Assembly (NCBI GenBank): GCA_950295325.1
Contig: OX485806.1
Location: 41,664,001 to 41,728,000 of the forward strand
Origin: Polytrichum commune
Lineage: Eukaryota; Streptophyta; Polytrichopsida; Polytrichales; Polytrichaceae
Direction of reading: 5' to 3'
DNA: 64,000 bases
A program made the translations under genes and the position numbers. Below, one piece after another: positions 1 to 11,320 of this stretch (the stretch's first letter is position 1; the number at the start of each line of letters is the position of its first letter). The notes under the pieces were generated by a model that did no database searches, was not told where the DNA came from, and saw only the letters and a list, made by a program, of their open reading frames with translations.

Positions 1-191
1 AGTAGTCATCCCTTAATCACAACAATATAGTTGACACCGATTAGGTAGATAGACAATAGTGGCGCCTTTTGTAGTGTTTTAATGCAGTGTGGATAAAACA
101 AGAAATAAATAAAGAAACTGCAGGTTAATTATCTAAATCCAAGATAATAGGAACATAATGATGGCGCATAGATGCTTGAGTATGGTTAGAG

Positions 192-485
192 ATGAACACT
201 CGGTCGAGAGCGAGAGCAGATCGAGAAGAGAGGAAGACTATTCAGAAACAGAGGCGCATTGAGAGAAAGGAAAGGTTCGCTACTAGAGATAAGGTAGTGA
301 CCCCGTACAAATTGAGGTCAACCATGGGAAGAAAAGGGGACAATTCAACAAAGGCTACTCACAATCGTTCAAAACGAAATGTTGAGTCATTTGAAAAGGC
401 GGAGGTTGCTCCCATCGTTTTATTTCTAGTAACGGAGGAAGACAACCCAGATGACAAAGGGGGCAGTGAGGTGTTGTATATCTAA
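192..485 (+). CDS. Basic hypothetical protein, possible first exon of the ParB/methyltransferase-like gene
   Basis: This 97-codon open frame starts at an ATG and is rich in Arg, Lys and Glu in its first 60 residues (it begins MNTRSRARADREERK), then becomes acidic near the end (residues around EEDNPDDKGG). I do not recognise a domain. The composition fits a disordered nuclear N-terminus. It lies upstream of, and on the same strand as, the exons at 837-923 and 1074-1154, so it could be the first exon of that gene, with splicing near 470 (GAG|GTGTTG, a weak donor). A stretch at about 615-710 could be a further exon, with candidate donors GTGAGC or GTTTGT near its end. It could equally be a chance frame in decayed DNA. 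Confidence 0.35.
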   Translation: MNTRSRARADREERKTIQKQRRIERKERFATRDKVVTPYKLRSTMGRKGDNSTKATHNRSKRNVESFEKAEVAPIVLFLVTEEDNPDDKGGSEVLYI

Positions 486-1160
486 AATCCTCATGATATT
501 GTTTTCTTTAAAAACGAAATGTGAACCACTCTCACAGAGAATTAGAACAGTCGAGACCCTTTAGCTTTCAATTATGTTATTTTTTATATGTTGGGTGATG
601 GAATGTAAATAGGAATTGGATTAGGCATCAGGAACAGGGAATGACACAGACACAACTTCAACCTCGGGGAGTCTCGAGTGCCTCAACATCAGTTCACAGT
701 GAGCAGCAGGTTTGTGAATATTGTGTAAAAATGGTGATTTCTACTGTAAGGGTTTAGCGTAAAATTAATTTTCAATGCTTGCAATTTCTAAGGGCAAGTT
801 CATAGCTAATGAGGAAATGCAAAATATACTTAACAGAGCCTTGGAGAATTCGACGGCGATGCCGATGTTGTTGATCTTTGCGAAGGCAGCATGGACAATG
901 GCGAGAATCAATTCAGAGAAGAGGTAATATGTGAAGCCCTAAACCGAAAGCCAAACCCATAATCTGTAGTCTTTCTTGAATGTGGTTTTTAGGGTTTAGG
1001 GTCCGAGACTAGGAAAACGAGGATTCAGGGCACCTTCCTCTTCTTCTATCTTCTTCCCATAGAAGCTGTTTAGTCACGGATTGGAGACGCAGAGGAGGCT
1101 GAGGGCGGGATAATGGCCGGGTGTGCGGATTCTGTTCACTCTCAATTGGAAATGGTGAGT

Positions 1161-2007
1161 TGCCTCCCAAATGTGTTAGGGGGGGGGGGGTCATATGCAT
1201 ATTGATTTTGATTTTCAAGTTTGATTGATATATCAAACTTCCAGCCTTGAGAGGGTCCATTCGGGGCCGAGCTTAGTCTGTAGGGATTTCAATTTGAAGG
1301 TAGAATTCAAGTCAATTCAGATTCAAGGGTTTCAAGGTCATAGAGTTAGGGGGGTCATATGCATATTGATTTTGAAGTTCAATTTTGGCCGATATATCAA
1401 CTTTCCAGCCTTTAGAGAGTCCATTCGGGGCCGAGCTTAGTCTATAGGGATTTCAGTTTGAAGGTAGAATTCAAGTCAATTCAGATTCAAGGGTTTCAAG
1501 GTCATAGGGTTAGTGGGTCATATTCATATTGATTTTAGATTTTCAATTTTGGCTTATATATCAAACTTGCAACCTTTAGAGAGTGCATTTGGGGCCGAGC
1601 TTAGTATGTAGGGATTTCAGTTTGAAGGTAGAATTCAAGTCAATTCACATTCAAAGGTTTCAAGGTCATAGGGTTAGTGGATCATATTCATAATGATTTT
1701 AGATTTTCAATTTTGGCGTATATATCAAACTTTCAGCCTTTAGAGAGTCCATTCAGGGCCGAGCATAGTATCTAGGGATTTCAGTTTGAAGTTAGAATTC
1801 AAGTCAATTCTGGTTCAAGGGCATTAAGGTCATAAGGTTAGGGGGGGGTCATATTCATAATGATTTTAGATTTTCAATTTTGGCGTATATATCAAACTTC
1901 TTGCCTTTAGAAAGTCCATTCGGGGCCGAGCATAGTCTGTAGGGATTTCAGTTTGAAGTTAGAATTCAAGTCAATTCAGGTTCAAGGGCATTAAGGTCAT
2001 TAAGGTT
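1161..2007 (+). repeat. Tandem array, left block, about five units of 163-167 bp
   Basis: Units start at TCATAT near 1191, 1355, 1518, 1682 and 1849, and share TTTTGGCNTATATATC, CCATTCGGGGCCGAGC, GGGATTTCAGTTTGAAG and GAATTCAAGTCAATTC. Each is preceded by GTTAG plus a G run of variable length. This block is older or more diverged than the right block: units differ from one another and contain GGGTTTCAAGG where the right block has GGGCATTAAGG. The array breaks at about 2007 in the middle of a unit, where foreign DNA begins. Confidence 0.92.
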
Positions 2008-4721
2008 AATTTAATATAGAGCATGAAATGACAACTCCCAAAACTTTGAGACTCACCCCAAGGTGAGTGTCAAAGTTCAATGTCCTAAGGTGAATTTACC
2101 CTCTAATATTTTAATGAGCTACTCGGTTATAGGTTCATTTTAAGTCCTTAGCAAATCCCCAAAAAGGTTGAGGACATACCTTCGCCGCGCTCCTTCCTCA
2201 AAAATGAATTTGCATAAATCACAAAGCAATCCATTCCAAGGAATTAAGCAAAATGAAATTTATCTAATAAAATTAAAAAAATCAAAACAACAAGGTGACA
2301 CTTACCAACTTCAAGCGCTCCTTCCACTCGTCTAAGTTAATGCCTCCAAGTCTTAGTCGCCTCCAAGTCTTCTAGCTACTTCCCGCTTCACTCCCGGCGG
2401 ACGCACCAATTATGTGAGGCCAAACCCCCCACCCTTAAGCGTTCGTAGTCCGAGTAGTGGGTTTGGGCTCACATTCCTCCGTGGCATTGGCCTTAGGCTT
2501 GGATGTGTCCTTTGATGACTCAAGTGTCCAATTCCTTGCCTTGTACGCGCAAGCCCAAACGGATATTCCCTTCTTCCTTTTACCAATGGTTACCTTCACT
2601 TCTTTAGGGTCCTTGAGCTCCTCACTAGGTTTGGTTGTTGAGTCCATAGTGCAAGGATCAACTTTTTAACCTCTACTTAATAATTCAATACACCATGCAT
2701 GGTATGGAAGCATCCAAACACACAAATCTTTATTTGACAATCCAAGTGAATAGTATTAAGAAATACTTTTCTCCAAGGCTTATTGTCTCACAATCAAAGC
2801 ATCAAGCCCAACGAGTCTACTCCTCAAGCTTCCTACCCTACCAATCACTTAAACACAACCACCCCAACCTCAAAAACTTAGGAATGTGGCTCTTGGTCCA
2901 TCACAATCACCAAATCCTCATTTTTCTATCTTCCTCCATTTTTTTCATTCAAGGTGAGTAGATTCCCCCATAGAAGAACCCCGGCAGTCTCCAATAAGAC
3001 CCTTCCCGAGGTCTCAGTCTCAAATCTCCGGGTGTAATTTTGCGCTGTTATCCAATTGTTCCGCCCGTCACTTTCTTCCTTGAGGCACCTGTTCCCCGCA
3101 GACAGAGACCAGCTCCTTGTTAGCCCTCCTCTAGTTGGGCTAGCTTCGAATTAGCTAGCTCCTGCTTTGCTCGGCCCTTAATTAAGCTGCTCCTAAGTAC
3201 GGTAGCTAGCTCCTGATTTGCTTGGCCTTGATTAGCCAGCTCCTACGTAGCTAGCTCCTCTATGGCCTAACTTCAAATAGTCCGGCTTCTAATTTGCCAG
3301 CTCCTTAGTTAGCTCAACTCGCAATTAGCCTATCTCCTAATTAGCATGGCTCATGATTGGCCTAGATGTCTTTTAAACAATTTGTAACCAACTGCCGGTT
3401 CTCCCCGATCATAGCCACCTTCCCCTAATTAGCTGCCGTCTGGTGATTCCTTTGATCTCAGCTTGGTTAGTGCAGCTCCCTTGATTTAATTAATGCAGTT
3501 CCCAGTCTCGGCTTCAGTTGCCACCAACAGTCTCGGCTCAACATTACAAGGTCACGGCTCTTGGCTCATGTGTGAAGTGGCCCTGACCAGCAACTGCAGC
3601 TAACTAGGCCCAGCTGCAGAGCTAATCCCAGCTTACAGCTTACCCAGTCTCGGACTCCCAGCACCTTCTCCAAAAGTCCTGCTCCTTCTTCAACAATTCA
3701 GGCCTTTGGCCAAATATTAAACCATTCAAAATAAGTACCATCATCTAATACCAACTGAGTGCGCCAATTTAATGGTTCAAACTAAGCTCTATAAACTAAA
3801 TGCTATGAGGTGAACACTATGAACTAAACACTATCACTAAATGCCTTAAGTCAAATACTATATCTAAGCAATGCAAAACCAATCTAAAAACTAGTTTGCC
3901 TCGGTTCTCTACCTAGAACCTTGCACCACACGTGCACCCTTCTTGCTCCACACACACCCACACACACCACATGAGGTGCCAAGAGGGCAAGAAGAAAAGA
4001 GAGCCAAGAGAGAGAGACTAACTAACTACACTAATTCACCCCACTAATTTCCCACACATTGCCTCTAAGTACAAGAGTTTTTCCTACTAACTAAGTCACA
4101 TCCTCCTCATGAGCTCTAAGAGCTTCACTTCCTAACATCAACAAGAGAGAGCGAGAATGAGAGCAATCCCCCACCTTACCTCGGACCCCCTTGGGAGTGC
4201 TCAACCCAAACTTAGCCTCCTCCACTTTCCGCCGCCATAACTTTCTCCCCTTACCTTCCCAAATTGTCACTCACCACTTTAATTCAAACCACGATGCTTA
4301 AATCGTAATTTGATTGGTGCTTTTAGAATTTGCTTATCCTCCATCTTGCATTCTTCCTTGGACCTTCCCCATTAAGTGGCCACGATGAGGTGGTCCACTT
4401 GTGCGCTCAATGTGATCCTCCATTCATCCCAATTCGAATGCACTTGCTTCTTGAGTCACCTTGGTTGTCTCCATCCATTGTACTAGCCTACTCACTAACC
4501 ATTTGATCTAAGCCTTTCCTATCTACCCTACTTCACTCCAATCCTTTCCTAAGGTAAAAATACAATAACCACTCACATGCTAGCCTCTTACAACATTGTA
4601 CTTCTAAGGCTAACATTTCACTCTTTTTATATTTTTGTGAAGTGATACACCACTTCAACGCACACCAACTAATATTTTCTAACGCTAAGACTAAATGTGG
4701 GCACCGCTTTGGGCTCACAGG
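2008..4721. mobile_element. 2.7 kb retroelement-like insertion inside the tandem array
   Basis: The satellite sequence stops after AAGGTTA and resumes at 4722 with GGGGTCATATTC, so this block was inserted into an existing array. It has no convincing coding sequence. Its right end, TGTGGGCACCGCTTTGGGCTCACA, resembles the end of the long LTR-like block at 39,440-39,466, and it shares TTAGCTAGCT-rich segments with the LTR-like blocks at 36-37 kb and 53 kb. I therefore read it as an LTR, or a non-autonomous relative, of the long-LTR Ty3/gypsy family in this window. I could not find a target-site duplication, so the ends are approximate. Confidence 0.5.
3115..3370. repeat. Degenerate minisatellite rich in TTAGCTAGCTCC
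   Basis: About ten imperfect units of 20-30 bases built around TAGCTAGCTCCTNATTTG with TCGGCC or TGGCC spacers lie inside the 2.7 kb insertion. A related TTAGCTAG-rich stretch lies at 53,000-53,110 and, inverted, at 36,450-36,600. This supports common descent of the long LTR-like blocks. Confidence 0.6.
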
Positions 4722-6818
4722 GGGTCATATTCATAATGATTTTAGATTTTCAATTTTGGCGTATATATCAAACTTCTTGCCTTTAGAGAGTCCATTCGGG
4801 GCCGAGCCTAGTCTGTAGGGATTTCAATTTGAAGTTAGAATTCAAGTCAATTCAGGTTCAAGGGCATTAAGGTCATAACGTTAGGGGGGGGGGATCATAT
4901 GCATATTGATTTCGATTTTCAATTTTGGCTGATATATCAAACTTCTTGCCTTTAAAAAGTCCATTTGGGGCCAAGCATAGTCTGTAGGGATTTCAGTTTG
5001 AAGTTAGAATTCAAGTCAATTCAGGTTCAAGGGCATTAACGTCATAAGGCTAGGGGGGGGTCATATTCATATTGATTTTAGATTTTCAATTTTGGCGTAT
5101 ATATCAAACTTCCAGCCTTTAGAGAGTCCATTCGGGGCCGAGCATAGTATCTAGGGATTTCAGTTTGAAGTTAGAATTCAAGTCAATTCAGGTTGAAGGG
5201 CATTAAGGTCATAAGGCTAGGGGGGTGGGTCATATTCATAATGATTTTAGATTTTCAATTTTGGCTTATATATCAAACTTCTTGCCTTTAGAGAGTCCAT
5301 TCGGGGCCGAGCATAGTATCTAGGGATTTCAGTTTGAAGTTAGAATTCAAGTCAATTCAGGTTCAAGGGCATTAAGGTCATAAGGTAAAGGGGGGGGGGT
5401 TCATATTCATAATGATTTTAGATTTTCAATTTTGGCTTATATATCAAACTTCTTGCCTTTAGAGAGTCCATTCGGGGCCGAGCATAGTATCTAGGGATTT
5501 CAGTTTGAAGTTAGAATTCAAGTCAATTCAGGTTCAAGGGCATTAAGGTCATAAGGTTAGGGGGGGGTCATATTCATAATGATTTTAGATTTTCAATTTT
5601 GGCTTATATATCAAACTTCTTGCCTTTAGAAAGTCCATTCGGGGCCGAGCATAGTATCTAGGGATTTCAGTTTGAAGTTAGAATTCAAGTCAATTCAGGT
5701 TCAAGGGCATTAAGGTCATAAGGTTAGGGGGGGGGTCATATTCATAATGATTTTAGATTTTCAATTTTGGCTTATATATCAAACTTCTTGCCTTTAGAAA
5801 GTCCATTCGGGGCCGAGCATAGTATCTAGGGATTTCAGTTTGAAGTTAGAATTCAAGTCAATTCAAGTTCAAGGGCATTAAAGTCATAAGGTTAGGGGGG
5901 GGGGGGTCATATTCATAATGATTTTAGATTTTCAATTTTGGCGTATATATCAAACTTCTTGCCTTTAGAAAGTCCATTCGGGGCCGAGCATAGTATCTAG
6001 GGATTTCAGTTTGAAGTTAGAATTCAAGTCAATTCAGGTTCAAGGGCATTAAAGTCATAAGGTTAGGGGGGGGGGTCATATTCATAATGATTTTAGATTT
6101 TCAATTTTGGCGTATATATCAAACTTCTTGCCTTTAGAAAGTCCATTCGGGGCCGAGCATAGTATCTAGGGATTTCAGTTTGAAGTTAGAATTCAAGTCA
6201 ATTCAAGTTCAAGGGCATTAAAGTCATAAGGTTAGGGGGGGGGGTCATATGCATATTGATTTTGATTTTCAATTTTGGCTGATATATCAAACTTCTTGCC
6301 TTTAAAAAGTCCATTTGGGGCCAAGCATAGTCTGTAGGGATTTCAGTTTGAAGTTAGAATTCAAGTCAATTCAGGTTCAAGGGCATTAAGGTCATAAGGT
6401 TAGGGGGGGGGGTCATATTCATATTGATTTTAGATTTTCAATTTTGGCGTATATATCAAACTTCTTGCCTTTAGAGAGTCCATTCGGGGCCGAGCATAGT
6501 ATCTAGGGATTTCAGTTTGAAGTTAGAATTCAAGTCAATTCAGGTTGAAGGGCATTAAGGTCATAAGGCTAGGGGGGGGGGTCATATTCATAATGATTTT
6601 AGATTTTCAATTTTGGCGTATATATCAAACTTTTTGCCTTTAGAGAGTCCATTCGGGGCCGAGCCTAGTCTGTAGGGATTTCCATTTGAAGTTAGAATTC
6701 AAGTCAATTCAGGTTCAAGGTCATTAAGGTCATAAGGTTAGGGGGGGGGTCATATGCATATTGATTTCGATTTTCAATTTTGGCTGATATATCAAACTTC
6801 CAGCCTTTAGAGAGTCTA
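4722..6818 (+). repeat. Tandem array, right block, about 12.4 units of 166-171 bp
   Basis: TCATAT marks units near 4725, 4895, 5061, 5230, 5401, 5568, 5736, 5907, 6076, 6245, 6413, 6582 and 6750. Most units differ by only a few bases. The main length variation is the G run after GGTTAG (about 5 to 12 G). The last unit is truncated: after CCTTTAGAGAGTC it becomes the coding exon that starts at 6804. Most units read CTTCTTGCC where the first and last read CTTCCAGCC, so most have lost the AG acceptor. High similarity points to recent expansion or homogenisation. Confidence 0.95.
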
Positions 6819-7531
6819 TCTTTGAAATTTGATGCAATGTTTGGGCGCATTGAAGATATTTGTTGAGTCTTTGGCCAGCTTGAACAGGATGCAGCTTGTC
6901 CACGCGATTCACCTATTCAACGTTCTGTTGTCACGATTGCGGACACAAATATGGAGGACGATGGAGGAGAGGACCAGGATAAGTTCCAAAACGACGACGA
7001 GCATTTTGGAGATGAGGAGGACGAGATTCGAAGCAGGCATAAAATAAACTCCGTTGCCACCATTTCCAGCCTCAAATTCCAGCCAATTTCTGTTTCACGC
7101 TTCTCGATTCCACTTTGCAGGTTGGTTGCCATGCCTTTGGTGAGGCCTACCCTCTAGAGTGACCTCGATAAGCTTGAACAAGAGTTTGTTCATGGCTATC
7201 GCGATGGGGCTGCAGTGTTCTACGTTACATTGATTGATGAACATGGAAGTACTCATGAGATTACATCTACGGTGAAGGAGAAGTGAGGATCCATCTGGAA
7301 TGCGCAAAATGAGGAATTCAACAGGTATCTCCTATCGGTACCTAAACTTTCACATATGAAAAATCTAATGTTTTTTGTCTGTGATGGTAATCACAGACGC
7401 CAAGCATGGCTCAACCATATTGACCGCCTTCATAAGAATGATCATTCCTGGCATTTTAGAGTGGACTCCATTATCCTCAACACGAAGGATAAAATCGGCT
7501 TGGTTATGCAAGTGATGCACAACATAAACAA
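6804..7531 (+). pseudogene. Exon with ParB/Srx-like D-G-N-H-R motif and three in-frame stops
   Basis: The exon follows acceptor CTTCCAG and ends at donor GTAAGT. One frame runs through all 728 bases, broken only by TGA (6864-6866), TAG (7155-7157) and TGA (7284-7286). An acidic patch around MEDDGGEDQD precedes the conserved part. The key motif C-D-G-N-H-R-R-Q-A-W is encoded at 7380-7410 and is followed by NHI and a stretch ending MQVMHNINK. ParB/sulfiredoxin and DGQHR families share a G-x-H-R or D-G-x-H-R core that binds or hydrolyses nucleotide. I assign this from the motif alone; the fold is inferred. Confidence 0.55.
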
Positions 7532-8827
7532 GTAAGTGTGATTTTCAGCGTTTTTATTGTCTTTGAATATGTACCTGTATTCGATACATTTTCATATATG
7601 TATTGTTGTGTTTCAGATACACCGAGGACTGCCATGTCAAAACGAACACCGTCCACACGCTATTCAGAGTTAGAAAATATGAACAAATGGATCTTGAGAA
7701 ACTGAAGGACGTATTGTCAGCAACTGACTTCATGCGTTGTAAGCGTGGTCAAAAGAAAACATGGTACACCTTACCATTGAATGTTTTCACCTCCTTCATC
7801 TTTCAGGTTTGTGCACTTGTTCCTTTTCATTTCAAGTCATTTCAAGTCATTACTAAGCTTCAGTCATTTTGATTGAATGTATAGTTCGTTGACGTTACTG
7901 AATTCTTTTGTTTAAGGATTTTTTGTAACATGCCTGTGTATTGTTTGCAGCATGAACTAACTTGTTGATAATTGGCAGCATGAAATAAGCATGGTTGCTG
8001 ACGAAGGTGTCCGCCAGCTTATTGAGCAGTCTGATGGGGTTGTATCTCCTCCTCAAAAAGCGGCCGCGATGAAGTCCGCAGTGGAGAAACAATGTATTGC
8101 ATTGCGCCAGAAGATGGGAAAACTGGTCGCGGTTGCAAATCCACACCTCACTGATGGTTGGTTTGATGAGGTTATTTGCATTCCTTGAATCCAATGATTT
8201 ATCATGTTAGTCATTCTAAATTTGATTTCAAAATATCTACTTTGTCCATTTTTAATGAGGACGTTGGCAATTGTCTAGATTGAGCGGCATTATACCAATA
8301 ATTCAATATCTCCAGAGCTCAACTTAGAAAAACTTCAGCTAATTGCTACGTCAAGAGCATCCCCGATTTCCAAAATCAAGTGGCTTCAATACATAAATGC
8401 CTCTGCCGCAACTCGAGAGGCAAGAAGAGTTCCTGTGAAACTCGTTACCGAAGAAAAACTTTCAATTTTCCTAGCAAAGGCATGCTGGTGGGCTGGGGTA
8501 TGAATATCTTGACACTTTAGTGTTTTCCAACAAAGTTTACAATGTTCTTGCTGCATTCTAACTCATGTGTTAATTTTGAAATACTACATAAATTTGTTGT
8601 GTGGATCATATTAGTAGAAGTTTGAGAATTTGGAAAATTAAGCAAACACCTTTGCCCAAAGCTTGACCTCCAATGGTTGCTTTGGATTATGATAGGCCTA
8701 GTTGGTGCCCTCTTGAACCTAAACACTAATTGCAACCTCAACACATAACCCTTGAGAAGGTATCGTGACATTCTGGAACTAACCGGACTCAGCTGAGTGT
8801 TCCTTAACATTCCGCCGCCGCAGTGTG

Positions 8828-8914
8828 TGTATCGGGGCCGATACGTGCAAATCCATTTTCCTTTTTTTCCAAGTTGAATAATCTGTCTTTGCTTTGCTTG
8901 TATCGGGGCCGATA
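8828..8914. repeat. Two copies of a GTATCGG-GG-CCGATAC palindrome in an intron
   Basis: The 16-base palindrome GTATCGGGGCCGATAC occurs at about 8828-8843 and again at about 8899-8914, each followed by GT, within the intron 8498-9061. The rest of this intron holds nothing I recognise. Confidence 0.7.
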
Positions 8915-10222
8915 CGTCCTCTATTGCATAATCAATTTGACCTCGTCCTTGACCATTAATTCGTTTCCTTGTTTTTCATTACTAATTTTTCATTTCATTT
9001 GGTAATTTTAATCCAACTCATTTATCAACTCGTTGATATTGTGTAATTTGTTTTCATTCAGATTTCCAATCATGCGACAAACATGTTTGAAGACATAGTT
9101 CAACAGGATCGCATCCCCATCGACATGTTTGTGTCTTCGGAGCTTCTAACTTTGACTGCATATATTGAGGAATGCAGGATCACACTTTGGGACCATGCAT
9201 TTGTCTCGGTGTTTCGCAGTCACGACTGCTTTAAGAAAATTGATGATTTCCAGGGATACAAGGGAACGAACCTTGTTGTGAGAAGAGTCCTATTCAGGTG
9301 TTTGCTATGTTTCCTTTCATGCTTTGATTTGATACTTCTATTTCCCTCTTTATCAATTCCAACTTTTTCATATTCTTATGGCCATCATTATTTTCCAGGT
9401 TTTTCAAGTATGAGCTCCTCCCAAAGAAAGCGATTCTGAAAGAGGACTTGCCGGTTTTCTTGAGTACTTGGTTGGACCGGTTCAACGCTTCATGCATGTT
9501 CACAGCTGCCCAGAAGAGGACATGGACGACTTCGCACCTTACTTCTGGCGCGTGGTATCTTGATTGTGCTACACATTACACCCCACCTTTTGAGATGGAA
9601 TTGAGGAAATCACGCGAGGCTATTGGAGAGTCTGGAGAGGAGATAGAGGACTTGAAGGGCATCCAGGATGACAACGACAGGGCTAAGGCACTCAAGAGGC
9701 GGATTGAAGAGGACCGCAAAAAAATCCTCAAGGTCAAGGAGGCAGAAGAAAAGGCTCACCTGAAGGAGTTGGAGAGGCAACAGAAAGCAACTGCAAAATC
9801 GACGAAGAAAGGCAAGAAGAAGGTGACTACTCCTGGAGAGGTAGAAATGATAAGTCATGTGCAGCCTAGTCCAACCGTGGACTCTGGTTCCCAGATTCGC
9901 TCAGTTTCAGCTAGGGGTACTAAGAGGGACACCTCATATGAGCTCCTTTCCCAGTTGCCGATTGTTGATCTCACAGAGGACACCAATTGCATGAATGATG
10001 AGTTCATTCTAAACTCTTCATTGTTTGAGGTCCTTGGCGGTGAATCGGGCAGTTTGTCACCCCTCTACGATGACCTCAAAGCTTTTATGTCTAAGGTATT
10101 TTTGTTTTTATTTGCCCATCTGATGTGGTTCTCTTTTGCAACTGCTAGTATTTACTTGTCCAATTCTGTTTGCTTTTGAAATTGTTACGTTTCTTACATG
10201 CATTGAATTGCTCATTGAGCAG

Positions 10223-11320
10223 CATTCATCTGATAAAAGGCGTGCGCACAAAGGATCTTCTGGAAACCACCCTTGTGTGGATTTGATCCTTGTGGACCAA
10301 CCAGAAGGTCTCCCAGTTCCAGGTATTTCGAACCCTATTTCATCTGTGCCCTTATGGAACCAGGATTCTAAGGAATGGCTGGAGCCCATTTTTGATTTTG
10401 CCGACCAACACCTCCAGGATGATGGTGCATTCATCATCCTTCATCCGTTTCGATTGAGCACAAAATCAAACATACTCGGATACTGCAAGTCATACGGTTT
10501 TGAAATCCGCAAGGAGTGGTGGGGGATGAACCGTCTGCATTTGACATCAGCAGTACATCCCACATCCACTGTAAGTGATTTGATCTTGAAATGCATATCT
10601 TTTCGTTTGTCATATATTTGTTATTATTTTCGATTGTAATCTTTGCCCTTTGTTCTTGTCCGGCATGACCAGTTTGGATCTTCACACATTATTTGATTCT
10701 CCATGGACATTGTCAATCTTGTCTAATCTTCTTGTTCGAATGCCAGACCATGAGATTTGGCATCTGTTTGGCGGTGAGGAGTCTTCCAGGGGTTCCCAAG
10801 TCTACATTTTCTTTTCAGCCAATCCCTGCTCTTGACCACCACGGAGTAGACTTTGCCAGAGATGACATCCTCATGAACCTGGTCACGAAAGATGATCAGC
10901 TCATGAATGGCAATTTACCTTGGCGAGGCCCTCGGGAGAAGTCCGTCTTGCTCAGGCAGATGCTTATAGAAGCGTCTACCTTTCCTGGGGATCTCGTGGT
11001 TGACTGCACTGCAGCCACTGGTTCTTTTTTCAACCTAAACCCTACTCAGTCTCAGTTTATTTGTACATTCATTTATCACCTAAATCATGTTCACTTCTCT
11101 AGGGTCGTCCATACACGCTTGTCGCAATATCAACCGACATATTGCTGCGTTGGAGCCGGATGAGGAAATCTTCAAGGCCTTACTGGCACCCCTCATCCGG
11201 GCTTCACCTACTCTTTCGCCTCCTCACCTGGATCCACTCACCATCGTGGATGACATTGATGGCGAGGAAATTGAAGTTGAGCGGATCGTGAAGAAATCCC
11301 GATTCAGTAAGTAAGTCTAA
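10223..11320 (+). pseudogene. Methyltransferase-like exons, motif IV then motif I
   Basis: Exon 10223-10570 encodes V-D-L-I-L-V-D-Q-P-E-G, with DQPEG at 10295-10309 in the place of the catalytic [DNS]-P-P-[YFW] of N4/N6 amino-methyltransferases, then a segment ending in a typical ...FIILHPF strand. Exon 10747-11020 ends with REKSVLL...FPGDLVVDCTAATG, and exon 11103 onward continues SS..ACRNINRHIAALEPDEEIF. This matches the beta-class C-terminal pattern: a loading helix, then D-x-F-x-G-[ST]-G and an acidic residue about 20 positions later that would bind AdoMet. The PP of motif IV and the first Gly of motif I are missing, so methylation activity is doubtful. A frameshift near 10,815 is likely, because frame EIWHLFGGEESS fits upstream and a different frame fits downstream. 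Confidence 0.55.

Larger units (their letters stand above)
1155..6803 (+). other. Giant intron holding a tandem array and a retroelement-like insertion
   Basis: The donor is GTGAGT at 1155 and the acceptor is CTTCCAG ending at 6803. Joining the flanking exons keeps phase 0: ...HSQLEM is followed by PLESLSLKFDAMFG. The intron is therefore about 5.65 kb, whereas the gene's other introns are about 80-570 bases. Most of it is the 165-170 bp tandem array plus the insertion at 2008-4721. Each array unit carries a copy of the acceptor region and of the first bases of the downstream exon (CCTTTAGAGAGTC). Confidence 0.55.

Noticed and set aside
6864-7286. U-to-C RNA editing rescuing the stops of the ParB-like exon
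   Set aside because: Such editing is known from organelle transcripts of some non-seed plants. This is nuclear repeat DNA that also carries frameshifts, and the third stop may need a different change (TGA from TGG).
9610-9858. Minus-strand open frame opposite the coiled-coil exon
   Set aside because: Leu/Phe/Cys-rich antisense shadow of the Lys/Glu-rich coding frame.
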